This document shows, one piece after another, positions 7,975 through 15,254 of a DNA stretch of 25,739 bases. Position numbers and translations under genes: made by a program. The DNA lies in assembly GCA_963653535.1 (NCBI GenBank), contig CAVJWU010000021.1:1-25739 (forward strand). The letters run 5' to 3'. Positions within the stretch are counted from its first letter, which is position 1. Every line of letters begins with the position of its first letter. This DNA is from UBA3210 sp963653535. GTDB taxonomy: Bacteria > Bacillota_I > Bacilli_A > RFN20 > CAG-449. The notes beneath the pieces are model-generated. The model was not told where the DNA came from. It saw only the letters and a program-made list of their open reading frames with translations, and ran no database searches.

Positions 7975-9048
7975 TTAATTTGTTTTTATTTCTTCTTTTT
8001 CGCTATTAGTATCTTTTTGTTGTTTTTCTTCTTCAATACGAGCTTGTTCTTCTGCATTTTCGTAAGCGTCATCACGTTCTTCGTCGTATTCATCTTCAAT
8101 TTCACCGACTAATTCTTCGATGATATCTTCCATTGTAATAAGACCATAGACTCTATTACCATTTTTTACAATTGCCATATGTTGATGTTCTTTTTGGAAA
8201 GTTTTTAATAAACGACATATTTTAATTGAAGGTTTAGTATAAATTGGCTCAATAATAATTGATTTTAAATCTTTTTCATCATTGAGTAACATTTCATAGA
8301 ATTCTTTTTGATAAATAATTCCATATATTGAAGAAATCTTATTATTTCTTGCAATAGGTAAACGAGAGAAATTATAAGTTTCAAATACATCTTGAATGTG
8401 TTCTAATGAATCGGTATCTTTTACGAAAATGACTTTTTTATTTTTAGTCATAATATCTTCGACAAGTAAGTCACCATAATCAATCGTATTTAAAATAAGA
8501 TTTTTTTCAACATTAGTTAAAATACCTTCATCGTGAATATTATCAACGAGAATTTCAAATTCTTCTTCAGTCATTGATACTTCTTCTTTTACTTTAAAGA
8601 GTTTTTTAACTCCTTTAGTAATTAATTCAAATAATGCTGTAATTGGATAAAATGCATAAAAAAGTACTGTAAGAGGATAACTTACAATCATTGCGAATTT
8701 AATATTTATTATTTTTGAAAAAGTCTTTGGTAAAATCTCTCCAAATATAAGAACAACGATAGTGATTATCGCAGTACATAATCCAGTTGACCAACCTTCT
8801 TCAACGAAGATGACAGTCGCGATTGATGTTAAAGCAATGTTAACTATATTATTTCCAATTAAAATTGTAGAAATAAGTTTTTCATATGACTCTTTTAATT
8901 TAAGGGCCATTTTTGCAGTCTTTTTAGTTTTCGCTAAATTCTTCATTCTAATAACTGGGAATGAAGTATAAGCAGTCTCACTAGCTGAGAAGAATGCTGA
9001 AAGTAGTAGTAAGATAAATAATACAATAAACAATATCGGGTGATCCAT
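7975..9048 (-). CDS. CNNM/HlyC-CorC family membrane protein with CBS pair
   Basis: This 357-residue protein has a CNNM (DUF21) transmembrane domain at about 1-145 with the signature SAFFSASETAYTS and IFGEILPKTFSK, followed by a CBS-domain pair at about 200-320 (SRLPIARNN, YGLITMEDIIEELVGEIEDEYDEE). CNNM proteins are linked to magnesium export or magnesium/cobalt homeostasis. The C-terminal CorC_HlyC domain found in many relatives is absent. Instead the protein ends in about 45 highly charged residues rich in Glu, Asp and Lys. TTGAGA/TAAGAT (9077-9105) is a good promoter. GGAGG is 14 bases from the ATG, longer than usual. The gene is divergent from cls. The transported ion is not proven; older names such as hemolysin are misleading. 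Confidence 0.88.
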   Translation of the reverse strand: MDHPILFIVLFILLLLSAFFSASETAYTSFPVIRMKNLAKTKKTAKMALKLKESYEKLISTILIGNNIVNIALTSIATVIFVEEGWSTGLCTAIITIVVLIFGEILPKTFSKIINIKFAMIVSYPLTVLFYAFYPITALFELITKGVKKLFKVKEEVSMTEEEFEILVDNIHDEGILTNVEKNLILNTIDYGDLLVEDIMTKNKKVIFVKDTDSLEHIQDVFETYNFSRLPIARNNKISSIYGIIYQKEFYEMLLNDEKDLKSIIIEPIYTKPSIKICRLLKTFQKEHQHMAIVKNGNRVYGLITMEDIIEELVGEIEDEYDEERDDAYENAEEQARIEEEKQQKDTNSEKEEIKTN

Positions 9049-9076
9049 ATAGGTTCAAAATACCTCCACAAAAAAT

Positions 9077-9105
9077 ATCTTAACATATTTAAAAACATTT
9101 CTCAA
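9077..9105 (-). promoter_or_regulatory. Promoter of the CNNM gene
   Basis: Read on the minus strand: TTGAGA (9105-9100), 17 bases, TAAGAT (9082-9077). The start site would be near 9070, just before the GGAGG at 9067-9063. Confidence 0.65.
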
Positions 9106-9152
9106 TTCGAATTTACATGTGTTAAAATATTTTTGCTTAGGAGAAATGTTAA

Positions 9153-10688
9153 ATGAAATTTTTAAAAAAATTATTAACAACTTTATTTGGTAGATTAACG
9201 ATATTTGGAATATTAGTTATAGTCCAAGTTGCTTTTTTAGTTTACGTTGTTATTACCTTTGAAGAATATTCATTTTATGTTGATTTAGTTGTCACTTTTT
9301 TAGCGATTCTCGTCGCCTTAAATTTGAATTTTAGATATATGCCTAATGAAGCAAAATTATCATGGTGTATCTTATTACTCTTCTTCCCAATTTTAGGTAT
9401 TATTACTTATTTAATGTTCTCTAGAAACTATGTATCTATTAGACAAAAAAGATTGTTCTATAAATTTAGTGAAGAAAATGCTTTCACCTTAAGAAATAAG
9501 ACATATAAAAAAGAAAACGTCAGTGAAAAGATTGATCAAATTCAACTAGGCCAACTTACTTACTTAGAATCTTTTAATGCTAATAAAGGCTACACTAAAT
9601 GTAAAGCTAATTTCTTTCCTAGCGGCGAAAAATATTTTGAAGATCTTCTTGTAGAATTAAAAAAAGCTAAGAAATTTATCTTTATTGAAACATTTATCAT
9701 CGAAAGAGGCTATATGCTTAATTCTATCTTAGAAATATTAAAAGAAAAAGTTAATGAAGGCGTCGAAGTTAGACTTATCTATGATGATATAGGCTCAATT
9801 AAAACTGTTGAAGCATCTTTTTATAAAAAGTTAAGAAAATTAGGAATAAAAGCTTATAAATTTAACCGTTTTGTTCCTTTTGCTTCCGCGGTTCATAATA
9901 ATAGAGATCACCGTAAATTCTTTATTATCGATGGAAAAATAGCTTATACCGGGGGATGTAATATCGCAGATGAATATATTAATAAAATAGAACGTTTTGG
10001 TTATTGGAAAGATACGATGGTCAAGATTCAAGGTCCTGCGGTTGATTCTATTACTACCTTATTCTTAACTACCTACATGCTTATTTCAAAGACAAATGAA
10101 AAGGTAGATATCTATTTAAATCAATTTGATAAGTTTAATGAAGGTGGTATTGTTTGTCCTTATGGTGATGGTCCTAGACCATTTTATCGCGAATATATCG
10201 GTGAAAATGTCATTGTTAATATGATTAATCAATCGGAAAAATATATTTATATAACCACTCCATATTTTATTTGTGATGATAAAATTAAACAAGCACTTAT
10301 CAATGCATCTAAAAGAGGAGTTGATGTAAGAATTATCGTTCCGCATATTCCAGATAAAAAATTAGTATTCGCTCTCACTAGATCTAATTATGCTCGTTTA
10401 CAACGTGCTGGAGTTAAAGTATATGAATTTGAAAAAGGATTTATTCATGCTAAACAAATCGTATGTGATGATAAAATCGCTCAAGTAGGAACTATTAATT
10501 TAGATTATCGTAGCTTAATACATCATTATGAAGATGCAATTTGGTTTGCTTCTAGCCCAGTTATTCAAGATATTAAGAAAGATTTTTTAGATACTTTCCC
10601 AATATGTATTGATATGACAGGACATACACAAAATAAATTTAGCCACTTTTTATGTAAAATCATTGAAAACTTACAACCATTATTATAG
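9153..10688 (+). CDS. cls: Cardiolipin synthase (phospholipase D superfamily)
   Basis: It joins two phosphatidylglycerol molecules to cardiolipin and glycerol at the membrane. The 511-residue protein has two N-terminal membrane helices (about 10-33 and 38-90, the latter split), then two phospholipase D domains. Each has an HxKx4D motif: HRKFFIID with H253, K255 and D260, and HAKQIVCDD with H432, K434 and D439, followed by GTINLDYRS. Length and order match bacterial ClsA/ClsB-type enzymes. AGGAG at 9139-9143 sets the start. The stop codon is part of the AGGAGG site for psuG, so these two genes are translationally coupled. The functional link between membrane lipid synthesis and pseudouridine breakdown is not obvious. 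Confidence 0.93.
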   Translation: MKFLKKLLTTLFGRLTIFGILVIVQVAFLVYVVITFEEYSFYVDLVVTFLAILVALNLNFRYMPNEAKLSWCILLLFFPILGIITYLMFSRNYVSIRQKRLFYKFSEENAFTLRNKTYKKENVSEKIDQIQLGQLTYLESFNANKGYTKCKANFFPSGEKYFEDLLVELKKAKKFIFIETFIIERGYMLNSILEILKEKVNEGVEVRLIYDDIGSIKTVEASFYKKLRKLGIKAYKFNRFVPFASAVHNNRDHRKFFIIDGKIAYTGGCNIADEYINKIERFGYWKDTMVKIQGPAVDSITTLFLTTYMLISKTNEKVDIYLNQFDKFNEGGIVCPYGDGPRPFYREYIGENVIVNMINQSEKYIYITTPYFICDDKIKQALINASKRGVDVRIIVPHIPDKKLVFALTRSNYARLQRAGVKVYEFEKGFIHAKQIVCDDKIAQVGTINLDYRSLIHHYEDAIWFASSPVIQDIKKDFLDTFPICIDMTGHTQNKFSHFLCKIIENLQPLL

Positions 10689-10699
10689 GAGGAAAAAAT

Positions 10700-11611
10700 A
10701 TGTTAGTTAAAATTTCAAAAGAAGTTGAAGAAGCTTTAAAAAATAATGTACCAGTTATCGCATTAGAATCAACTATTATCTCTCATGGGATGCCTTATCC
10801 TAAAAATGTACAAACTGCTTTAGAAGTTGAAAGAATCATTAGAGAAAATGGCTGCGTACCTGCAACTATTGGTATTATTGATGGTACCCCAATTGTTGGT
10901 ATGTCACCTGATGAAATTGAAAAATTTGGCTCAACTAAAGGAATATTGAAAGTTTCTAGAAGAGACTTACCAGTTGTTATGGCGAAGAAAAAGTGGGGTG
11001 CAACTACAGTTTCAACGACGATGATTCTCGCGCAATACGCCGGAATTGAAGTATTTGTTACTGGTGGAATTGGTGGAGTTCATAGACATGGTGAAGTAAC
11101 TATGGATATTTCTGCTGATTTACAAGAACTCGCACACACTAATGTAACCGTTGTTTGTGCAGGTGCGAAAGCTATCTTAGATTTACCTAGAACACTCGAA
11201 TATCTTGAAACGCAAGGAGTACCAGTTCTAGGCTATAAATCAGAAAATCTTGCCGCATTCTACTCAAAAGATTCAGGCTTAAAACTTGATTATATGATGA
11301 AAGATGCCCATGAAATTGCTGAAACAATTTTTTATAAACGCGCATTAAAATTAGATGGTGGTGTTTTAATTTCTAATCCAATTCCTGATCAATATTCTTT
11401 ACCAAATGAAGTAATTAATAAATATATTGATGATGCTTTAAATAAAGCAGAAGCTAATGGTATTAAAGGAAAAGATGTAACTCCTTTCTTATTAAAAGAA
11501 ATTGCAGATGAAACTAAAGGTACTTCATTAGAAGCTAATATTAAGCTTGTCTATAATAATGCTTTAGTAGGTAGCTTAATCGCTAAAGAACTTTCCGCAA
11601 TCAAAAAGTAA
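10700..11611 (+). CDS. psuG: Pseudouridine-5'-phosphate glycosidase
   Basis: PsuG breaks the C-C glycosidic bond of pseudouridine 5'-phosphate, giving uracil and ribose 5-phosphate. The 303-residue protein carries family motifs ALESTIISHGMPYP (E23), FVTGGIGGVHRHGE, CAGAKAILDLPRTLEYLET with the Schiff-base lysine K157, and LISNPIP near 225-231. Length is typical. AGGAGG at 10687-10692 overlaps the cls stop. The usual partner, the PfkB-type kinase PsuK, is absent next to it; the P-loop protein 1 kb downstream belongs to another fold. The cell must therefore phosphorylate pseudouridine elsewhere or obtain the phosphate from RNA turnover. The pentapeptide-repeat gene follows after one base. Confidence 0.94.
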   Translation: MLVKISKEVEEALKNNVPVIALESTIISHGMPYPKNVQTALEVERIIRENGCVPATIGIIDGTPIVGMSPDEIEKFGSTKGILKVSRRDLPVVMAKKKWGATTVSTTMILAQYAGIEVFVTGGIGGVHRHGEVTMDISADLQELAHTNVTVVCAGAKAILDLPRTLEYLETQGVPVLGYKSENLAAFYSKDSGLKLDYMMKDAHEIAETIFYKRALKLDGGVLISNPIPDQYSLPNEVINKYIDDALNKAEANGIKGKDVTPFLLKEIADETKGTSLEANIKLVYNNALVGSLIAKELSAIKK

Positions 11612-11612
11612 T

Positions 11613-12239
11613 ATGAAAGATAATAAAATCATCTTGAATAATTTAGAATCAGTTGATATTAGAGAATGTATTAAAAATGAAGATTTTTTAAGAAAAGAAA
11701 TTACTTATCGAGAACCTAATGAAGATTTAACAATTAAAGATATTAAAATAACTGATTGTAAATTTAATAATGTTGATTTTTCTAAAATAAAATTGATTAA
11801 CGTTGATTTTGTTAATTGCATCTTTGATCATTGTTCGCTTATTAATGTCAATTTAACTAAATATGGCGTTAATAACTTATATTTTAATAATTGTAAACTA
11901 TTAAATATCCATATGGATCAAACTAGCGTAAAGAATCTAACGATTAAAAATTCTTCTTGTCGATATCTAAATTTTTCTTTTTCCAATATCAATAATTTAA
12001 TTTTAAAAGATAGCATTGTAAAAGAATCATTCTTTAATCAAACTTATATCTTAAATTCTACTTTTGATAATTTAGATTTAGAAGGTAGTGAATTATTAAA
12101 TATGAAGATTGATGCTTTAGATTTATCGACTTCTAATATCGCAAAAATTAAAATTAATGCTTATTCTTTAAAAGGTATGAGCGTCAACGCTAACCAAGCG
12201 ATAAATTTAATTTCAATTTTAGGTGTTAAAGTAAAATAA
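11613..12239 (+). CDS. Pentapeptide-repeat protein
   Basis: The 208-residue protein is dominated by five-residue repeats with Leu, Phe or Ile at the centre (for example CKFNNVDFSKIKLINVDF and NLDLEGSELLNM), which fold into a right-handed quadrilateral beta-helix. The end, GMSVNANQAINLISILGVKV, matches a capping segment common in this family. Some pentapeptide proteins mimic DNA and protect gyrase (Qnr, MfpA), but most have no known role, and nothing here marks it as a gyrase protector. It begins one base after psuG and has no good ribosome binding site, so translation probably depends on psuG. It has no signal peptide and should be cytoplasmic. Confidence 0.85.
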   Translation: MKDNKIILNNLESVDIRECIKNEDFLRKEITYREPNEDLTIKDIKITDCKFNNVDFSKIKLINVDFVNCIFDHCSLINVNLTKYGVNNLYFNNCKLLNIHMDQTSVKNLTIKNSSCRYLNFSFSNINNLILKDSIVKESFFNQTYILNSTFDNLDLEGSELLNMKIDALDLSTSNIAKIKINAYSLKGMSVNANQAINLISILGVKVK

Positions 12240-12268
12240 TTGATTTTTATTTATCGATAAAATATAAT
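12240..12268 (+). promoter_or_regulatory. Promoter of the P-loop kinase gene
   Basis: TTGATT (12240-12245), 17 bases, TATAAT (12263-12268). It starts right at the end of the pentapeptide gene and gives the kinase gene its own transcript. Confidence 0.75.
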
Positions 12269-12293
12269 AATTTTGATTGTGAGGAAATAACTT

Positions 12294-12875
12294 ATGGGTA
12301 AAATTTTAAAAAAGTTAATTTTAGTAACTTCTCCACCTGCTTGTGGTAAAACTTATATTTCTAAAAAACTTGCCTCCGCATTGGAACATGTTGTCTATTT
12401 AGACAAAGATACTTTAATTACTTTATCAAAACAAATCTTTTTAGTCGCGAATGAAGAATACAATCGTTCAAGTGATTTCTTTGAAAAATATATTCGTAAT
12501 GAAGAATATTATTGTGTATTAGATTTAGCTTTTGAAGCAATTCAATATGAAGATTTAGTTTTAATTAATGCACCATTTACTCGTGAAATAAGAGATATTG
12601 AATATATGCACAATCTTGAAAAGAAATTAGAAGATATGGGTGGAGAATTAGTCGTTATTTGGGTTAAAACTTCTCCAGAAGTATGTAAACAAAGAATGAT
12701 TGCAAGAAATTCTGATCGTGATACTTGGAAATTAGCTAACTGGGATGAATATATTAAAAGATGTAATTTCACTGAACCAGTTGGAATTAAAAATTTCATA
12801 GTCTTTAATAATAACTCTGATGAAGAATTTACTTCATCAATGGATCGCATTGTTAAATATTTACAAGACAAATAA
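12294..12875 (+). CDS. P-loop kinase-like ATP-binding protein
   Basis: A 193-residue single-domain P-loop protein of the AAA_33/zeta-toxin/small-molecule kinase type. The Walker A segment is SPPACGKT at 13-20; the usual first Gly is Ser. A VYLDKDTL stretch near 34-41 resembles the substrate-binding Asp of kinases in this group. LVLINAPF near 88-95 and VIWVKTSPEVCKQRMIARNSDRD near 121-143 look like the Walker B strand and the arginine-rich lid. The substrate is unknown; candidates are a sugar, nucleoside or aminoglycoside-like alcohol. There is no antitoxin-like partner, so a toxin role is unlikely. GAGG precedes the ATG. It has its own promoter and a strong terminator. Confidence 0.75.
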   Translation: MGKILKKLILVTSPPACGKTYISKKLASALEHVVYLDKDTLITLSKQIFLVANEEYNRSSDFFEKYIRNEEYYCVLDLAFEAIQYEDLVLINAPFTREIRDIEYMHNLEKKLEDMGGELVVIWVKTSPEVCKQRMIARNSDRDTWKLANWDEYIKRCNFTEPVGIKNFIVFNNNSDEEFTSSMDRIVKYLQDK

Positions 12876-12909
12876 AAAACTCTAGCGGACTTCGCTAGAG
12901 ATTTTTTTT
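12874..12909. terminator. Bidirectional terminator between convergent genes
   Basis: Perfect 8-bp stem CTCTAGCG (12880-12887), loop GACTT, CGCTAGAG (12893-12900), with six A residues before and eight T residues after. It serves both the kinase gene and the minus-strand 67-residue gene. Confidence 0.92.
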
Positions 12910-12923
12910 AAAACAAGATTTAA

Positions 12924-13127
12924 TTAGAATAAGTTAGCAGTTAAGAATAATCTTGTATAATCAGTACAATAATATTCAACTGTTGAATTTTTAGAAACTA
13001 CATCTTCTACTTGCGCATTAGTTTTATCTAATAATTTATCTAAATAATTATATGCGTCTTCTAATGAATTAAAACTTTTTGCATTTACCTTGTTTTTGTT
13101 AATGATTCCGTCTACTGTATATGACAT
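12924..13127 (-). CDS. Small protein of unknown function, 67 residues
   Basis: I do not recognise this protein. The likely product starts MSYTVDGIINKNKVNAKSF and has 67 residues. It reads as a beta strand pair, a helix (SLEDAYNYLDKLLDK) and a further strand (TVEYYCTDYTRLFL), that is, a compact alpha/beta fold, with one cysteine and no membrane segment. AAGGAG lies 9 bases before ATG 13127, which makes this start much better than in-frame ATGs at 13136 or 13178 that lie on or upstream of that site. It has its own promoter with a hairpin at the start site and a perfect cre site upstream, so it is probably controlled by carbon catabolite signals. Strong expression signals on such a small gene suggest an abundant protein. 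Confidence 0.65.
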   Translation of the reverse strand: MSYTVDGIINKNKVNAKSFNSLEDAYNYLDKLLDKTNAQVEDVVSKNSTVEYYCTDYTRLFLTANLF

Positions 13128-13157
13128 ATAATTCATCTCCTTTTTAATTTTTATTTT

Positions 13158-13178
13158 GTGGTCTTTTTCTTTGACCAC
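13158..13178. promoter_or_regulatory. Inverted repeat at the 5' end of the 67-residue gene transcript
   Basis: GTGGTC (13158-13163), 9 bases, GACCAC (13173-13178). It lies just after the -10 box on the minus strand and could be an operator or a 5' stabilising hairpin. Confidence 0.4.
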
Positions 13179-13181
13179 CTA

Positions 13182-13211
13182 TATATAATTATTTTTCAAG
13201 CGAAAAAACAA
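13182..13211 (-). promoter_or_regulatory. Candidate promoter of the 67-residue gene
   Basis: On the minus strand TTGTTT (13211-13206), 18 bases, TATATA (13187-13182). The match is moderate; an activator at the nearby cre site would be consistent with a weak -35. Confidence 0.45.
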
Positions 13212-13223
13212 TGTAATTTATTT

Positions 13224-13237
13224 TGATAACGTTTACA
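13224..13237 (-). promoter_or_regulatory. cre site (CcpA catabolite response element)
   Basis: On the minus strand TGTAAACGTTATCA fits the Bacillus cre consensus TGWAANCGNTNWCA at every defined position. Its centre is about 55 bases upstream of the predicted start site (near 13175). In Bacillus subtilis, CcpA activates ackA and pta from similar positions. Confidence 0.7.
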
Positions 13238-13315
13238 AAAAAATGTAAGAGATTACAGAAACCCTTTACATAAAAATTTGTTCGAAAAAACCTAGTATTT
13301 AATAATTTGTTCATT

Positions 13316-13354
13316 AAAAAAGGAAGGTAAAATTTCTAAACCTTCCGATTTTTT
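13316..13354 (-). terminator. Terminator of the two-helix membrane protein gene
   Basis: Stem GGAAGGT (13322-13328) and ACCTTCC (13340-13346). The minus strand has a following run of six T residues; the plus strand has GATTTTTT, so it may also act in that direction. Confidence 0.75.
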
Positions 13355-13404
13355 CCTGAACTAATTTTTAAAATTCATAAAATAAGGCTATTTGAGATTT
13401 ACAT

Positions 13405-13890
13405 TTATTTTCTCATGATTTTATCATAAACAATCGCGTATTTTTCTAAGTTGTCTTTCGCGTATATAACATATAAATAGACGCCATTTTCAATTGGAAA
13501 ATTACGATATGGAATCCATTCTGAAATGAATGTATGTTTAGTTCCTTTCTTCGATATTATTACTTCTAAATCAAATTGAATTAATGTTGCATCATTCTTA
13601 TGGGTGCGAACATTTTTTACTATGCCGATTTTTCTTATACCTAGAGCGTCGAGAGCATCTAATTTTTTGCTTGATAAAATTTCTTTATAAATTACGTAAA
13701 TTCCTGTGATGATGAAGAATAAACTAACTACACTTAATAAAAGAATAATAAAGATATAAGAAGTATCATTATTAACCGCGGATTTAATGGAAGCATTAAA
13801 GATGATAAATAGACTTATAAAAGCTCCAAGAATTGAAAGACCTAATATTAATAAGATAATACCTCCAATTACACCTTGATATTTTTTCAT
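13405..13890 (-). CDS. Two-helix membrane protein of unknown function
   Basis: A 161-residue protein with two N-terminal membrane helices (about 8-33 and 45-68), then a soluble beta-rich domain (about 84-158) that starts KIGIVKNVRTHKNDATLIQFDLEV. The arrangement of two helices and a small beta-barrel-like domain recalls DUF3592-type proteins, but I cannot assign a family with certainty. AGGTGAAG lies before the ATG. The gene points away from the nickel operon and shares the 177-base intergenic region with it. It ends at a terminator at 13316-13354. No catalytic motif is visible. Confidence 0.7.
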   Translation of the reverse strand: MKKYQGVIGGIILLILGLSILGAFISLFIIFNASIKSAVNNDTSYIFIILLLSVVSLFFIITGIYVIYKEILSSKKLDALDALGIRKIGIVKNVRTHKNDATLIQFDLEVIISKKGTKHTFISEWIPYRNFPIENGVYLYVIYAKDNLEKYAIVYDKIMRK

Positions 13891-13979
13891 TTTTCTTCAC
13901 CTCGAAAGATATTTTAACAAATTAATCATCAATTTAAAATATTTATATTTTAGACATCGGTAAAGAAATGTAGTTATTA

Positions 13980-14008
13980 TTGACAATTTTAGGACGGGGT
14001 GATAAATT
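13980..14008 (+). promoter_or_regulatory. Promoter of the nickel/double-cubane operon
   Basis: TTGACA (13980-13985), 17 bases, TAAATT (14003-14008). The -35 is perfect and the -10 is acceptable. A perfect palindrome follows right after it, so transcription is probably repressible. Confidence 0.7.
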
Positions 14009-14012
14009 ATAT

Positions 14013-14032
14013 ATTGATAAACTTTTATCAAT
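14013..14032. promoter_or_regulatory. Rex-like palindromic operator
   Basis: TTGATAAACTTTTATCAA (14014-14031) is flanked by A and T, giving 9-bp perfect arms around CT. Length and 7-4-7 layout match the clostridial Rex box TTGTTAANNNNTTAACAA with one symmetrical change per arm. It sits over the expected start site. Rex senses NADH/NAD+; the assignment is inference. No T run follows, so it is not a terminator. Confidence 0.55.
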
Positions 14033-14067
14033 TAAATGATGACATTGTTTATTTGGGGTAATAACAT

Positions 14068-14274
14068 ATGGAAGAAAATAATAATAAAGAGCTTATTGTA
14101 CTTATTTCGTATTTAATTAAGCATAACGAATCACACAATAAGGAATTAGAAGAATTAGCTTCGTCTTTAAAAGAAGTTAATTTTAAGGCTTATGAAAAAG
14201 TTTTAGATGCTTTAAAAGCATATAAAGAAGGTAATTCTTTTTTGCTTGAAGCATTAAATTTATTAAAATCATAG
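14068..14274 (+). CDS. Small helical protein with HNxxH motif, possibly metal-binding
   Basis: A 68-residue protein that should fold as two or three amphipathic helices: ELIVLISYLIKHNESHNKEL, then FKAYEKVLDALKAYKEG and SFLLEALNLL. H19 and H23 in KHNESHNKEL form an HxxxH pair on one helix face. Similar HNxxH helices are, as far as I recall, found next to nickel and cobalt genes, so a metal-binding or chaperone role is plausible but unproven. GGGGTAA lies about 10 bases before the ATG. It is the first gene of the operon and sits 13 bases ahead of the CooT-like gene. No cysteines are present. Confidence 0.7.
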   Translation: MEENNNKELIVLISYLIKHNESHNKELEELASSLKEVNFKAYEKVLDALKAYKEGNSFLLEALNLLKS

Positions 14275-14287
14275 GAGACTAACTATT

Positions 14288-14482
14288 ATGTGCTTATCAA
14301 CTTTATATAAAGATAAAATAGATGAAAATAACATCTTAATGAAGAATGTAATGACATTTGAACTAGATAAAGATTTACTCGTCTTTACCGATTTAATGGA
14401 AAGAAAACTGAAACTTAATGGTGAAATTTCAAAAGTTAATTTAGTCGATGGATATGTTATTATTCATCTTGAGGAAAGATAA
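14288..14482 (+). CDS. cooT: CooT-like nickel-binding protein
   Basis: The 64-residue protein has the CooT pattern: an N-terminal MCLST with Cys2, a first strand region, ILMKNVMTFELDKDLLVFTDLMERK, and the closing strand VNLVDGYVIIHLEE. CooT of Rhodospirillum rubrum is a small dimeric protein that binds Ni(II) through Cys2 and takes part in maturation of the nickel CO dehydrogenase with CooC and CooJ. Length is typical. AGGAG precedes the ATG. The CooC-like gene starts one base after its stop. The pair argues for nickel delivery to a protein of this operon. No CO dehydrogenase gene is in the window, so the client must be another protein, most likely the ACS-like one. Confidence 0.8.
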   Translation: MCLSTLYKDKIDENNILMKNVMTFELDKDLLVFTDLMERKLKLNGEISKVNLVDGYVIIHLEER

Positions 14483-14483
14483 T

Positions 14484-15245
14484 ATGACTAAACCAATAAT
14501 ATTAGCCTTTTGTGGAAAAGGTGGAGTAGGAAAAACTTCTATTTCAGCATTAAGTATTCGTTTACTTCATGAAACGTATCCTGATAAAAAGATTTTAGCG
14601 ATTGATGCAGATCCTGCGATTGGTTTATCAACTGCGTTAGGAGTTAGTTCTGGTTCAACTGTTGATGATATAAGAAAATTATTTATTGAACATGCTTCTA
14701 ATGGAGATTCTAAACAAGCATTAGAAATCTTATCAGAAGCAAAATATCAAATCTTTGATGCACTTGTTGAAATTAATAATATTTCTTTTCTAGCGATTGG
14801 TCGACCAGAAGCCAGCGGTTGTTATTGCAAAGTTAACGCATATTTAAAAGAAGTAATTTCCTTAATCGCGAATAATTTTGATTTTGTTGTTATTGATGGT
14901 GAAGCTGGTATTGAACAAGTAAACCGTCGAGTGATGGAAAAAGTAACTCATCTAGTTTTAGTTAGTGATGCTTCTAAGAAAGGTATTGAAGTAACTAAGA
15001 CGATTAAGAAAGTGGCTCGCGATCTAGTCATGTATGAAACTGATGGTTTAATTTTAAATAGAGTACATGAAAATGTCGATGTAACAAAATTAGATTTAGA
15101 TTCATTAAATTTATTAAGTGTGATTAAAGATGATAACGAAATGATGTTATCTGATGTCGAAGGTAATTCAATCTTTAGTTTAAATAAAGATGCAGAAATT
15201 ACGAAAAAAGTCAAAACTGCCCTAGAAAAATTAGGTGTACTTTAG
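14484..15245 (+). CDS. cooC: CooC-like nickel-insertion ATPase (MinD/SIMIBI family)
   Basis: CooC/AcsF ATPases load nickel into CO dehydrogenase or acetyl-CoA synthase. The 253-residue protein starts with the deviant Walker A CGKGGVGKTS (11-19, with the signature lysine K12 and K17), has AIDADPAIGLSTALG in switch I, and VVIDGEAGIEQ in switch II. The nickel-binding CxC of the dimer interface is present: C113 and C115 in ASGCYCKVNAYLKE, against C112/C114 in Carboxydothermus CooC1. I chose ATG 14484 because GAGG at 14471-14474 precedes it and it directly follows the cooT stop; the frame is open upstream, but an earlier start at 14448 has no ribosome binding site and would run into cooT. Its job with CooT is probably nickel loading of the operon's metalloenzyme. 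Confidence 0.88.
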   Translation: MTKPIILAFCGKGGVGKTSISALSIRLLHETYPDKKILAIDADPAIGLSTALGVSSGSTVDDIRKLFIEHASNGDSKQALEILSEAKYQIFDALVEINNISFLAIGRPEASGCYCKVNAYLKEVISLIANNFDFVVIDGEAGIEQVNRRVMEKVTHLVLVSDASKKGIEVTKTIKKVARDLVMYETDGLILNRVHENVDVTKLDLDSLNLLSVIKDDNEMMLSDVEGNSIFSLNKDAEITKKVKTALEKLGVL

Positions 15246-15254
15246 GAGGCAAAA

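Noticed and set aside
12542..12871. Antisense reading frame of 109 residues opposite the P-loop kinase gene
   Set aside because: It has no ribosome binding site or family features and mirrors the codon pattern of the real gene on the plus strand.
12294..12875. PsuK, the missing partner of PsuG
   Set aside because: The protein is a P-loop kinase-like protein with a Walker A motif; PsuK is a PfkB-fold kinase with a GTGD-type motif.
14013..14032. FNR/CRP-type site (TTGAT...ATCAA half sites)
   Set aside because: The half sites are 8 bases apart, not the 4 required for FNR (TTGAT-N4-ATCAA). The 7-4-7 Rex layout fits better.
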